A stretch of DNA of 64,000 nt from CAMLIZ01 sp966212505 (GTDB taxonomy: Bacteria > Pseudomonadota > Gammaproteobacteria > Burkholderiales > Burkholderiaceae_C): NCBI GenBank assembly GCA_966212505.1, contig CBIHRS010000002.1:225651-289650 (forward strand). The letters are read 5' to 3'. Positions within the stretch are counted from its first letter, which is position 1. Each line of letters starts with the position of its first letter. Made by a program: the position numbers and the translations under genes. Positions 50,370 to 58,286 of the stretch are shown one piece after another. The notes beneath the pieces were generated by a model. The model saw nothing but the letters and a program-made list of their open reading frames with translations. It was not told where the DNA came from and did not search any database.

Positions 50370-51620
50370 ATGACTGGATGGAGCAACAAGGCCCTGATGC
50401 TGGCCGCAGCGATGGCGGTGGCCGGCACGGCCCACGCCCAAGGCAAGCAGATCGAGGTGCTGCATTTCTGGACCTCGGGCGGCGAGGCCGCGGCACTCAA
50501 GGTGCTGAAGGACAAGGTGGTGCAGCAGGGCATCGCCTGGCAGGACATGCCGGTGGCCGGCGGCGGCGGCGAGCAGGCGATGACCACGCTGCGCACCCGC
50601 ATCAGCTCGGGCATTCCGCCCACCGCGGTGCTGCTGATGGGCTACGACCTGACCGACTGGGCCAAGCAGGGCGTGCTGGCCGACCTGAACGCGCAGGCCA
50701 AGGCCGAGGGCTGGGACAAGACGGTGCCACCGGCGGTGCAGAAGTTCTCCAAGTTCAACGGCACCTGGGTGGCAGCGCCGATCAACATCCACGCGATCAA
50801 CTGGGTGTGGGCCAACAAGGAGGTGCTGGCCAAGGCCGGCATCACCACCGAGCCCAAGACCTGGGACGAATTCATCGCCGCTGCCGAAAAGGTGCAGAAG
50901 GCCGGCTTCGTGGCGCTGGCCCATGGCGGCCAGCCCTGGCAGGAAGCCACCATCTTCGATGGGGTCGTTCTCGCCACCGGCGGTGTCGACTACTACCGTA
51001 AGGCCTTCATCGATCTCGACCCCAAGGCCTTGAACTCGCCCACCACCGAGAAGGTGTTCCAGCGCATGAGCCAGCTGCGCAAGCTGGTCGACAAGGATTT
51101 CTCCGGCCGCGACTGGAACGTGGCTTCCAGCATGGTGATCAGCGGCAAGGCCGGCTTCCAGATCATGGGCGACTGGGCGAAAGGTGAATTCGTCAACGCG
51201 AACAAGGTTTCCGGCAGGGACTACCTCTGTTTCCCTCTACCGGGCACGCAGGGAATGGTGTCTTATCTGTCCAATCAGTTTGCGATGTTCAAGGTCAAGG
51301 GAGACAAGGCTGCGGCCCAGGCGCAGCTGGCGACCGACATCATGGATCCGGAGGTGCAGTCTGCCTTCAACGTCCTCAAAGGCTCGGTGCCCGCGCGCAC
51401 CGACGTGGCCGACAAGGCCTTCGACGAATGCGGCAAGCGCGACATGAAAGAGCTTGCCGTCGCCTCCCGCAACAACACGCTGGTGGGCTCCATCGCCCAT
51501 GGGCACGCCGTGCCCGCCGCGGTGAAGAACGCGTTCTACGACGTGATCACGCGCCACTTCAACGGCCAGCTCGACGACAAGAAGGCGGTGGCCGCGCTGG
51601 CCGCCGCCGCCAAGCAGTAA
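50370..51620 (+). CDS. Carbohydrate ABC transporter substrate-binding protein 1
   Basis: 416 aa from ATG 50370. Signal peptide about 1-23 (cleaved after AHA). The mature protein begins KQIEVLHFWTSGGEAAALKV and has WDEFIAAAEKVQKAGFVALA, QPWQEATIFDGV, FQIMGDWAKGEF and LKGSVPARTDV, the pattern of family 1 sugar-binding proteins for glucose/mannose-type substrates. It is followed 33 bases later by a close paralogue. Both copies have complete signal peptides and similar length, so both are probably functional, perhaps with different affinity or substrate range. Confidence 0.9.
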   Translation: MTGWSNKALMLAAAMAVAGTAHAQGKQIEVLHFWTSGGEAAALKVLKDKVVQQGIAWQDMPVAGGGGEQAMTTLRTRISSGIPPTAVLLMGYDLTDWAKQGVLADLNAQAKAEGWDKTVPPAVQKFSKFNGTWVAAPINIHAINWVWANKEVLAKAGITTEPKTWDEFIAAAEKVQKAGFVALAHGGQPWQEATIFDGVVLATGGVDYYRKAFIDLDPKALNSPTTEKVFQRMSQLRKLVDKDFSGRDWNVASSMVISGKAGFQIMGDWAKGEFVNANKVSGRDYLCFPLPGTQGMVSYLSNQFAMFKVKGDKAAAQAQLATDIMDPEVQSAFNVLKGSVPARTDVADKAFDECGKRDMKELAVASRNNTLVGSIAHGHAVPAAVKNAFYDVITRHFNGQLDDKKAVAALAAAAKQ

Positions 51621-51653
51621 CAAGCCCATCCCCCACGACGAAGGAGACAGACG

Positions 51654-52895
51654 ATGAAACGCACCCTGATCGCCGCCGCGCTGGCCACGACCCTCGCGGC
51701 CCCGGCATTCGCGCAGCAGCAGGTGGAAGTGCTGCACTGGTGGACCTCGGGCGGCGAGGCCGCCGCGCTGAAGGTGCTGAAGAGCAATCTCGAGAAGGAC
51801 GGCGTGGGCTGGAAGGACAGCCCCATCGCCGGCGGCGGCGGCGAGCAGGCCATGACCGCGCTGCGAGCCCGCGTGAGCGCCGGCATTCCGCCCACCGCGG
51901 TGCAGATGCTCGGCTTCGACATCCAGGACTGGGCCAAGCAGGGCGTGCTGGCCAACCTGAACGACCTGGCCGCCAAGGAAGGCTGGGACAAGGTGGTGCC
52001 GGTGGCGCTGCAGAAGTTCTCCAAGTACAACGGCACCTGGGTCTCGGCGCCGGTGAACGTGCACTCCACCAACTGGGTGTGGGCCAACAAGGAGGTGCTG
52101 GCCAAGGCCGGCGTCACCGCCGAGCCCAAGACCTGGGACGAGTTCATCGCCGACATGGAGAAGGTGCAGAAGGCCGGCTTCATCGCGCTGGCCCACGGCG
52201 GCCAGCCCTGGCAGGAAGCCACCATCTTCGACGGCGTGGCGCTGGCCACCGGCGGCATCGACTACTACCGCAAGGCCTTCATCGACCTCGATTCCAAGAC
52301 GCTCAACTCGCCCACCACCGAGAAGGTGTTCCAGCGCATGAGCCAGCTGCGCAAGCTGGTCGACAAGGACTTCTCCGGCCGCGACTGGAACGTGGCCTCG
52401 GGCATGGTGATCAGCGGCAAGGCCGGCTTCCAGATCATGGGCGACTGGGCCAAGGGCGAGTTCCTCAACGCCAAGAAGGTGCCGGGCAAGGACTTCGCCT
52501 GCTTCCGCGTGCCGGGCACGCAGGGCATGGTGTCGTTCAACTCCGACCAGTTCGCGATGTTCAAGGTCAAGGGCCCCGAGAAGATCGCCGCGCAGCAGAA
52601 GCTGGCGGAAGCCATCATGGACAAAGGCTTCCAGTCGGCGTTCAATGTCGTCAAGGGCTCGGTGCCGGCGCGCACCGACGTTTCCGACAAGGACTTCGAC
52701 GATTGCGGCAAGAAGGGCATCAAGGACCTGGCCGAAGCCAACCAGAAGAACACCCTGGTCGGATCGCTCGCCCATGGCCACGCGGTGCCGGCCTCGATCA
52801 AGAGCGCCATGTACGACGTGATCACGCGCCACTTCAACGGCCAGCTCGACGACAAGAAGGCGGCCGCGGCCCTCGCGTCCGCCGCCAAGAACTGA
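51654..52895 (+). CDS. Carbohydrate ABC transporter substrate-binding protein 2
   Basis: 413 aa, ATG 51654 after GAAGGAGACAGACG. Signal peptide about 1-21 (cleaved after AFA). By eye most positions are identical to copy 1, with long identical runs (WVWANKEVLAKAG; SPTTEKVFQRMSQLRKLVDK), and differences clustered in ligand-side loops such as TWVSAPVNVHSTNW and CFRVPGTQGMVSF. A tandem duplication within the cluster is the simplest origin. A GC hairpin at 52927-52952 separates it from the permease genes and may keep binding protein in excess. Confidence 0.9.
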   Translation: MKRTLIAAALATTLAAPAFAQQQVEVLHWWTSGGEAAALKVLKSNLEKDGVGWKDSPIAGGGGEQAMTALRARVSAGIPPTAVQMLGFDIQDWAKQGVLANLNDLAAKEGWDKVVPVALQKFSKYNGTWVSAPVNVHSTNWVWANKEVLAKAGVTAEPKTWDEFIADMEKVQKAGFIALAHGGQPWQEATIFDGVALATGGIDYYRKAFIDLDSKTLNSPTTEKVFQRMSQLRKLVDKDFSGRDWNVASGMVISGKAGFQIMGDWAKGEFLNAKKVPGKDFACFRVPGTQGMVSFNSDQFAMFKVKGPEKIAAQQKLAEAIMDKGFQSAFNVVKGSVPARTDVSDKDFDDCGKKGIKDLAEANQKNTLVGSLAHGHAVPASIKSAMYDVITRHFNGQLDDKKAAAALASAAKN

Positions 52896-52926
52896 TCCGT
52901 CGGCTGCCCCCTTCCTCGTAAAACCA

Positions 52927-52952
52927 CCGGCGGGTGCTGCGGCGCCCGCCGG
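52927..52952 (+). other. Intercistronic GC hairpin between binding protein and permease genes
   Basis: CCGGCGGG (52927-52934) and CCCGCCGG (52945-52952) form a perfect 8-base-pair stem with a 10-base loop and no following T run, so it is not a simple terminator. It lies in the 76-base gap after the second binding-protein gene, a common position for mRNA-protecting or attenuating hairpins. Confidence 0.5.
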
Positions 52953-52971
52953 CCTGGCGGAGCTTTGTTCA

Positions 52972-53838
52972 ATGCGTTCGGGTGTGTTACCCAAGCTGTT
53001 GCTCAGCCCCAGCGTGCTGCTGCTGCTGGTCTGCGTCTACGGCTACATCATGTTCACCGTGTACCTGTCGTTCACCTCATCCACGCTGATGCCGGTGTAC
53101 GACTGGGCCGGCCCGGCCAGCTACCACCGGCTGTTCGGCCTTGAAAACTGGAGCGTCTCGCTCGGCAACCTGGTGGTGTTCGCGGGCCTCTACATCGCGA
53201 TCGCGATCGTGCTGGGCCTGGGCTTCGCGATCCTGATCGACCAGCGCATCCGGGCCGAAGGCCTGTTCCGCTCGGTCTTCCTCTACCCGATGGCGCTGAG
53301 CTTCATCGTCACCGGCACGGCCTGGAAATGGCTGCTCGACCCCGGCGTGGGCCTGGAGAACACGCTGCACCACCTGGGCTGGGAGAGCTTCTCGTTCAAC
53401 TGGATCAAGGACAGCGACATGGCGATCTACTGCGTGGTGATCGCCGCCGTGTGGCAGACCACCGGCTTCGTGATGGCGCTGTTCCTGGCCGGGCTGCGGG
53501 GCGTGGATGCAGAGGTGGTCAACGCCGCGCGGGTCGATGGCGCGCGCACCTGGCAGATCTACCTCAAGGTGATCATTCCGCAGCTCGGGCCGGTGTTCCT
53601 CTCGGCCTTCGTGATCCTGGCGCACATGGCGATCAAGTCGTACGACCTGGTCATCGCGCTCACCAACGGCGGCCCCGGCCGCTCGACTTGGCTGCCCTCG
53701 GTGTTCATGTACCAGTACACCTTCACCCGCAACGAGATGGCGGTGGGCGCGGCCAGCGCGGTGCTGATGCTGCTGGCGATCGGCGTGGTGGTGCTGCCCT
53801 ACCTCTTCAGCGAGTACCGGAAGGTCAAGCGTGGATAA
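52972..53838 (+). CDS. Sugar ABC transporter permease 1
   Basis: 288 aa, ATG 52972. Six membrane segments, starting with LLLSPSVLLLLVCVYGYIMF; ends LFSEYRKVKRG. The cytoplasmic EAA loop is VNAARVDGARTWQIYLKVIIPQLGP, the contact for the ATPase. It is a MalF/UgpA-type subunit. The stop overlaps the start of the second permease gene by 8 bases. Confidence 0.92.
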   Translation: MRSGVLPKLLLSPSVLLLLVCVYGYIMFTVYLSFTSSTLMPVYDWAGPASYHRLFGLENWSVSLGNLVVFAGLYIAIAIVLGLGFAILIDQRIRAEGLFRSVFLYPMALSFIVTGTAWKWLLDPGVGLENTLHHLGWESFSFNWIKDSDMAIYCVVIAAVWQTTGFVMALFLAGLRGVDAEVVNAARVDGARTWQIYLKVIIPQLGPVFLSAFVILAHMAIKSYDLVIALTNGGPGRSTWLPSVFMYQYTFTRNEMAVGAASAVLMLLAIGVVVLPYLFSEYRKVKRG

Positions 53839-54697
53839 GAACAACAAGCCTCTTGCGGCCAGCCGGCTGGCCCTCTATGCGGTGCTGGTCTTCCTGGCGC
53901 TGCTGTTCCTGATGCCGGTCTACGTGATGGCGGTCAACTCGCTGAAGCCGCTGGACGAGATCCGCAGCGGCAACCTGCTGGCGCTGCCGCAACTGTGGAC
54001 CTCGGAGCCCTGGGCCACCGCCTGGAGCACCGCGCAGATCGGCGTGCAGCCCACCGGCCTGAAGCCGTATTTCATCAACTCGTTCCTGATCGTGATCCCG
54101 GCCGTGGTGCTGTCGGCGCTGATCGGTGCGCTCAACGGCTACATCCTCACGCAGTTCAAGTTCCGCGGGGCCAACGCGCTGTTCGCCGCGATGCTGTTCT
54201 CGGTGTTCATCCCCTACCAGGTGGTGCTGATCCCGATGGCCAAGACGCTGGGCTTCCTCGGCCTGGCGGGCACGATCAGCGGGCTGGTGTTCGTCAACGT
54301 GGTGTACGGCATCGGCTTCACGACGCTGTTCTTCCGCAACTACTACGCGGCGTTTCCCCAGGAGCTGGTGCGTTCGGCGCGGATGGACGGGGCGGGCTTC
54401 TTCGGCGTGCTGTTCCGCATCCTGCTGCCCAGCAGCGGGCCGATGATCGTCGTCACGGTGATCTGGCAGTTCACCAACATCTGGAACGAATTCTTGTTCG
54501 GCGCGAGCTTCAGCGACTACAGCTCGTTCCCGCTCACGGTGGCGCTGAACAACCTGGTGAACAGCTCCACCGGGGTCAAGGAATACAACGTGCATTTCGC
54601 CGGCGCCTTCATCGCCGCGATTCCCACGCTGGTGGTCTACATGGTTTCCGGCAAGTACTTCGTCCGCGGCTTGATGGCGGGCTCTGTCAAAGGATAA
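53831..54697 (+). CDS. Sugar ABC transporter permease 2
   Basis: 288 aa with GTG 53831 as start. MalG/UgpE-type: N-terminal membrane segment LALYAVLVFLALLFLMPVYV, EAA loop LVRSARMDGAGFFGVLFRILLPSSGP, and C-terminal KYFVRGLMAGSVKG, typical of the MalG side. Together with permease 1 and the next gene's ATPase it makes a complete CUT1 importer with the two binding proteins. Confidence 0.92.
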   Translation: MDKNNKPLAASRLALYAVLVFLALLFLMPVYVMAVNSLKPLDEIRSGNLLALPQLWTSEPWATAWSTAQIGVQPTGLKPYFINSFLIVIPAVVLSALIGALNGYILTQFKFRGANALFAAMLFSVFIPYQVVLIPMAKTLGFLGLAGTISGLVFVNVVYGIGFTTLFFRNYYAAFPQELVRSARMDGAGFFGVLFRILLPSSGPMIVVTVIWQFTNIWNEFLFGASFSDYSSFPLTVALNNLVNSSTGVKEYNVHFAGAFIAAIPTLVVYMVSGKYFVRGLMAGSVKG

Positions 54698-54702
54698 GTG
54701 CG

Positions 54703-55818
54703 ATGGCATCGCTCGACCTGATCAACATCCACAAGAGTTTCGGCGCCACGCATGTGCTGCACGACATTTCCATCGGCCTCACCGACGGCGAGTTCCTCGT
54801 GCTCGTGGGCCCTTCGGGCTGCGGCAAGAGCACGCTGATGAACATCATCGCGGGCCTGGAAGAGCCCAGCGGCGGCCTGGTGCGCCTGGCGGGCAAGGAC
54901 ATCACCCAGGCCGGCCCGGCCGACCGCAACATCTCGATGGTGTTCCAGAGCTATGCGCTCTATCCGAACATGACGGTGGCCAAGAACATCGAGTTCCCGC
55001 TGCAGATGCGCAAGGTCGACAAGGCCGTGCGCGCCGACCGGGTGAAGAGCGTGGCCAAGCTGCTGCAGATCGAGCACCTGCTCGAGCGCAAGCCGCGCCA
55101 GCTCTCGGGCGGCCAGCGGCAGCGGGTGGCGATCGGCCGCGCGCTGGCGCGCGAGCCGCAGCTCTATCTGTTCGACGAGCCGCTGTCCAACCTCGATGCG
55201 CAGCTGCGGCTCGACATGCGCACCGAGATCAAGAAGCTGCACCAGCGCCTGGGCGCCACCATCGTCTACGTCACCCACGACCAGATCGAGGCGATGACGC
55301 TGGCCACCCGCATCGCGGTGATGAAGGGCGGCGTGCTGCAGCAGCTGGGCACGCCCTACGAGGTGTACAACCGGCCGGCCAACATGTTCGTGGCCGGCTT
55401 CATGGGCTCGCCGCGCATGAACCTGGCCAAGGCCAAGCTCACCGGCAGCGGCGATGCGCTGGCGCTCGATATCCAGATCGGCGACCGCCCGCGTGCGGTG
55501 ATCCCGCTGCCGCCGCAGCCCGCGGCGCTGCAGGCTTATGCCGGCAAGGAAGTCATCGCCGGCATCCGCGCCGAGGCGATCAGCCTGGCCAACGGCTCGG
55601 CCGCACCTAACGGCCCCTCGCATGTGGTCGATGCCCGCATCGAGGTGATCGAGCCCACCGGCGCCGACACGCTGGTGGTGCTCAACATCGGCGGCCACGA
55701 GTTCACCGCGCGGCTGGAGCCGGATCTTGCACTGAAGCCGGGACAGGACGCGAAGTTTTCGGTCGACCTGAGCAAGCTCGTCTGCTTCGACCCGACGACC
55801 GAGAACCTGATCGCCTGA
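54703..55818 (+). CDS. Sugar ABC transporter ATP-binding protein (UgpC/MalK type)
   Basis: 371 aa, ATG 54703, 5 bases after the permease stop. Walker A GPSGCGKST, Q loop VFQSYALYP, signature LSGGQRQRVA, Walker B LYLFDEPLSNLDAQL, switch His in YVTHDQIEAM, and a C-terminal TOBE region with AGIRAEAISLA. In most MalK relatives this position reads R-P-E-x-[LI]; here it is R-A-E-A-I, a small deviation. It energises the importer for the LacI regulon. Confidence 0.92.
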   Translation: MASLDLINIHKSFGATHVLHDISIGLTDGEFLVLVGPSGCGKSTLMNIIAGLEEPSGGLVRLAGKDITQAGPADRNISMVFQSYALYPNMTVAKNIEFPLQMRKVDKAVRADRVKSVAKLLQIEHLLERKPRQLSGGQRQRVAIGRALAREPQLYLFDEPLSNLDAQLRLDMRTEIKKLHQRLGATIVYVTHDQIEAMTLATRIAVMKGGVLQQLGTPYEVYNRPANMFVAGFMGSPRMNLAKAKLTGSGDALALDIQIGDRPRAVIPLPPQPAALQAYAGKEVIAGIRAEAISLANGSAAPNGPSHVVDARIEVIEPTGADTLVVLNIGGHEFTARLEPDLALKPGQDAKFSVDLSKLVCFDPTTENLIA

Positions 55819-55825
55819 CGACACG

Positions 55826-57334
55826 ATGCGCTACGACGTGGTCATCATCGGCTCGGGCGTGGGCGGCTCCGCCGTCGCGCTCAAGCTGGCCGGCACCGGC
55901 GCGCGCGTGCTGGTGCTGGAGCGAGGCCCCAGGCTGCCGCGCGAGCCGCAGAACCGCGATGCGGAGGCGGTGTTCGTCGAGCAGCGCTACCGCTCGCGCG
56001 AAACCTGGGTCGACGGGGCAGGGCGGCCGTTCCGCCCCGGGCAGTACTACTACGTCGGAGGCCACACCAAGTTCTACGGCACCGCGATGTTCCGCCTGCG
56101 CGAGCGCGACTTCGAGGCGCTGCCGCATGAAGAGGGCGTGTCGCCGGCGTGGCCGATCCGCTATGCCGACCTGGCGCCGTACTACGACGAGGCGGAGGGC
56201 CTCTTCGGCGTGCGTGGCGAGGCCGGCACCGACCCCACCGAGCCGCCGCGCTCGCACGGCTACGCCTACCCGCCGGTGCCGCATGAGCCGGTGCTGGCCG
56301 ATGTGGCCGATCGCCTGCGCGGCCTGGGGCTCAAGCCCTTCCACATGCCGGCGGCCATTGCCTACGGCAGCGGCGGGCACTGCGAACGCTGCGGCACCTG
56401 CGATGCGTTTCCCTGCGCCATCGGCGCCAAGGGCGACGCGGAGATGTGCCTGCTGGAGCCCGCGCTGCGCCAGCCCAACGTGCGCCTGCAGCCCGAGGCC
56501 CAGGCCACCCGCCTGGTCACCGACGACAGCGGCCGCCGCATCGTCGCGGTGGAGGTGCAGGGCAAGGACGGCGCGATGCAGACCATCCATGCCGACCTGT
56601 TCGTGCTGGCCGCCGGCGCCATCAACTCGGCGGTGCTGCTGCAGCGCTCGGCCAGCTCGCGCCATCCCAACGGCCTGGCCAACAGCTCGGGCGTGGTCGG
56701 CCGCCACTACATGAACCACAACTGCACCGCCTTCATGACGGTCGACCCGCGGCGCATCAACGACACCCGGTTCCCGAAGACGCTGTCGGTCAACGACTTC
56801 TACTTCGGCAGCGCTGAAAGCCGCTATCCACTGGGCAACCTGCAGATGCTGGGCAAGATCCAGGAACCGATGCTGCGCGGCCCGCTGAGCTGGGCGCCCA
56901 AAGCCGCGCGCAGCTGGCTGGCCCGGCACAGCGTCGACTGGTACGTGATGTCGGAAGACCTGCCCGACCCGCAGAGCACGGTGCGCCCTTTGCCCGACGG
57001 CCGCATCCAGCTGAACTGGAAACGCACCAACCTGAAAGCGCACCACCGCTGGGTGGAGGTGGCCCGCCGCATCCTGCGCGAAGCCGGTTTCCCCATCGTG
57101 CTGAGCCGCGCCTTCGGCGAAGACACGCCGTCGCACCAATGCGGCACGGTGCGCTTCGGCGACGACCCGGCCACCTCGGCACTCGATCCGTATTGCAAGG
57201 CCTGGGACCACGACAACCTCTATGTCGTGGATGCGGGGTTCTTTCCATCGTCTGCGGCAGTGAATCCGGCGTTGACGGTGGCGGCGCAGGCGTTGCGGGT
57301 GGGTGATCGGTTGCGTAGTGAGGTGCTTCGGTGA
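55826..57334 (+). CDS. GMC-family oxidoreductase 1, with Cys cluster
   Basis: 502 aa, ATG 55826. FAD-binding N-terminus VVIIGSGVGGSAVALKLAG with LVLERGPRLP; VGGHTKFYGTAMFRLRERDF; LAAGAINSAVLLQRS; C-terminal active-site region PSHQCGTVRFG and VVDAGFFPSSAAVNPALTVAAQAL. Residues around 186-206 (CERCGTCDAFPC ... EMC) form a tight group of cysteines like the iron-sulfur insert of FAD-dependent sugar dehydrogenases (Cx2Cx2Cx4C). No signal peptide or Tat motif, so it is presumably cytoplasmic. It would oxidise a sugar or polyol hydroxyl. Confidence 0.85.
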   Translation: MRYDVVIIGSGVGGSAVALKLAGTGARVLVLERGPRLPREPQNRDAEAVFVEQRYRSRETWVDGAGRPFRPGQYYYVGGHTKFYGTAMFRLRERDFEALPHEEGVSPAWPIRYADLAPYYDEAEGLFGVRGEAGTDPTEPPRSHGYAYPPVPHEPVLADVADRLRGLGLKPFHMPAAIAYGSGGHCERCGTCDAFPCAIGAKGDAEMCLLEPALRQPNVRLQPEAQATRLVTDDSGRRIVAVEVQGKDGAMQTIHADLFVLAAGAINSAVLLQRSASSRHPNGLANSSGVVGRHYMNHNCTAFMTVDPRRINDTRFPKTLSVNDFYFGSAESRYPLGNLQMLGKIQEPMLRGPLSWAPKAARSWLARHSVDWYVMSEDLPDPQSTVRPLPDGRIQLNWKRTNLKAHHRWVEVARRILREAGFPIVLSRAFGEDTPSHQCGTVRFGDDPATSALDPYCKAWDHDNLYVVDAGFFPSSAAVNPALTVAAQALRVGDRLRSEVLR

Positions 57335-57399
57335 ACCCGTCCTTTCACGTCCGAGCCTGCCAAGGCCCTTGGTATGCCACGGTGGTGCGGGTCGCGACG

Positions 57400-57483
57400 G
57401 TGGGGTACCCCTCGCAGCGAAGTATAGGAGGAGGGGCGGGCGCAGCCCGACCCGGGGGACATGAGCGGAGGGGGGTACCCCAC
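57400..57483. repeat. 84-bp element bounded by inverted GTGGGGTACCCC
   Basis: GTGGGGTACCCC (57400-57411) and GGGGTACCCCAC (57472-57483) are perfect inverted copies, each also containing the palindrome GGGGTACCCC. The interior is GC-rich (GGAGGAGGGGCGGGCGCAGC). It splits the 190-base gap between the first GMC gene and the SDR gene. Possible identities are a small non-autonomous repeat element, a double operator or an mRNA hairpin. Confidence 0.5.
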
Positions 57484-57524
57484 TGGCGCGACCTCGCTCC
57501 CATCGCTGCAGTGGAGCAAAGAGC

Positions 57525-58286
57525 ATGAGCAGACCGCTAGCCCTCGTCACAGGCGCTCGCCGAGGCATCGGCGCCGGCATCGCCATCGAGTTGGCGAGGC
57601 AAGGCTTCGACCTGGCGCTCACCGATATCAGCGACGAAGGCGCCGAGATGACGATCGAGGCCATCGAAGTCCAGGGCGCCAAGGCCAAGCTGTTCATCTC
57701 CGACCTCGCCGCGGTAGAGGGTCACGCAGCCATCGTCCAAAGCATCGTTGACTGGGCAGGCCCAATCACCGCATTGGTCAACAACGCCGGCATCCCCGCG
57801 CCGCAACGCGGCGACTTGCTCGAGTTGACTACCGCTTCGTTCGACCGCGTGCTCGACACCAACCTGCGCGGCACCTTCTTCTTCACCCAGGCCGTTGCGA
57901 AGCACATGGCCGCCACGCAATCCGATGCCCCTCGCAGCATCGTCACCGTCTCGTCCGTCAGCGCCGAGATGGCGTCGATCGAGCGCGGCGAATACTGCCT
58001 CTCGAAGGCCGGCCTCGGCATGCTGACCAAACTGTTCGCGCTGCGCCTCGCGCCGCTGGGCATCGGCGTGTTCGAGGTGCGGCCCGGCGTGATCCGCACG
58101 CCGATGACCGAAGGCGTGGCCGCCAAATACGAGCAGCGCATCGCCGACGGCCTGATCCCGATGAACCGCTGGGGCTATCCCGAAGACGTGGCGCGTGCCG
58201 CGGCCGCGCTCGCCGGCGGACAGTTCAGCTTTGCGAGCGGCAGCGTCGTCAACGTCGACGGTGCGCTCTCCATTCCCCGCCTATGA
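57525..58286 (+). CDS. Short-chain dehydrogenase/reductase
   Basis: 253 aa, ATG 57525. Classical SDR: cofactor motif TGARRGIGAGIAIE, NNAGIPA, catalytic Ser in IVTVSSVSAEM, Tyr/Lys in GEYCLSKAGLGML and VRPGVIRTPMTEGV. TDISDEG at the end of beta-2 suggests NAD(H) preference. Proteins of this subfamily act as 3-ketoacyl or sugar/polyol dehydrogenases. The stop overlaps the next start (ATGA), so the protein is made together with GMC oxidoreductase 2. Confidence 0.9.
   Translation: MSRPLALVTGARRGIGAGIAIELARQGFDLALTDISDEGAEMTIEAIEVQGAKAKLFISDLAAVEGHAAIVQSIVDWAGPITALVNNAGIPAPQRGDLLELTTASFDRVLDTNLRGTFFFTQAVAKHMAATQSDAPRSIVTVSSVSAEMASIERGEYCLSKAGLGMLTKLFALRLAPLGIGVFEVRPGVIRTPMTEGVAAKYEQRIADGLIPMNRWGYPEDVARAAAALAGGQFSFASGSVVNVDGALSIPRL

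Noticed and set aside
46105..50623. Two minus-strand frames of over 800 codons in the catabolic cluster
   Set aside because: Both lie antisense to the CoA-transferase, hydratase and dehydrogenase genes, whose family motifs are complete; high G+C explains the absence of stops.
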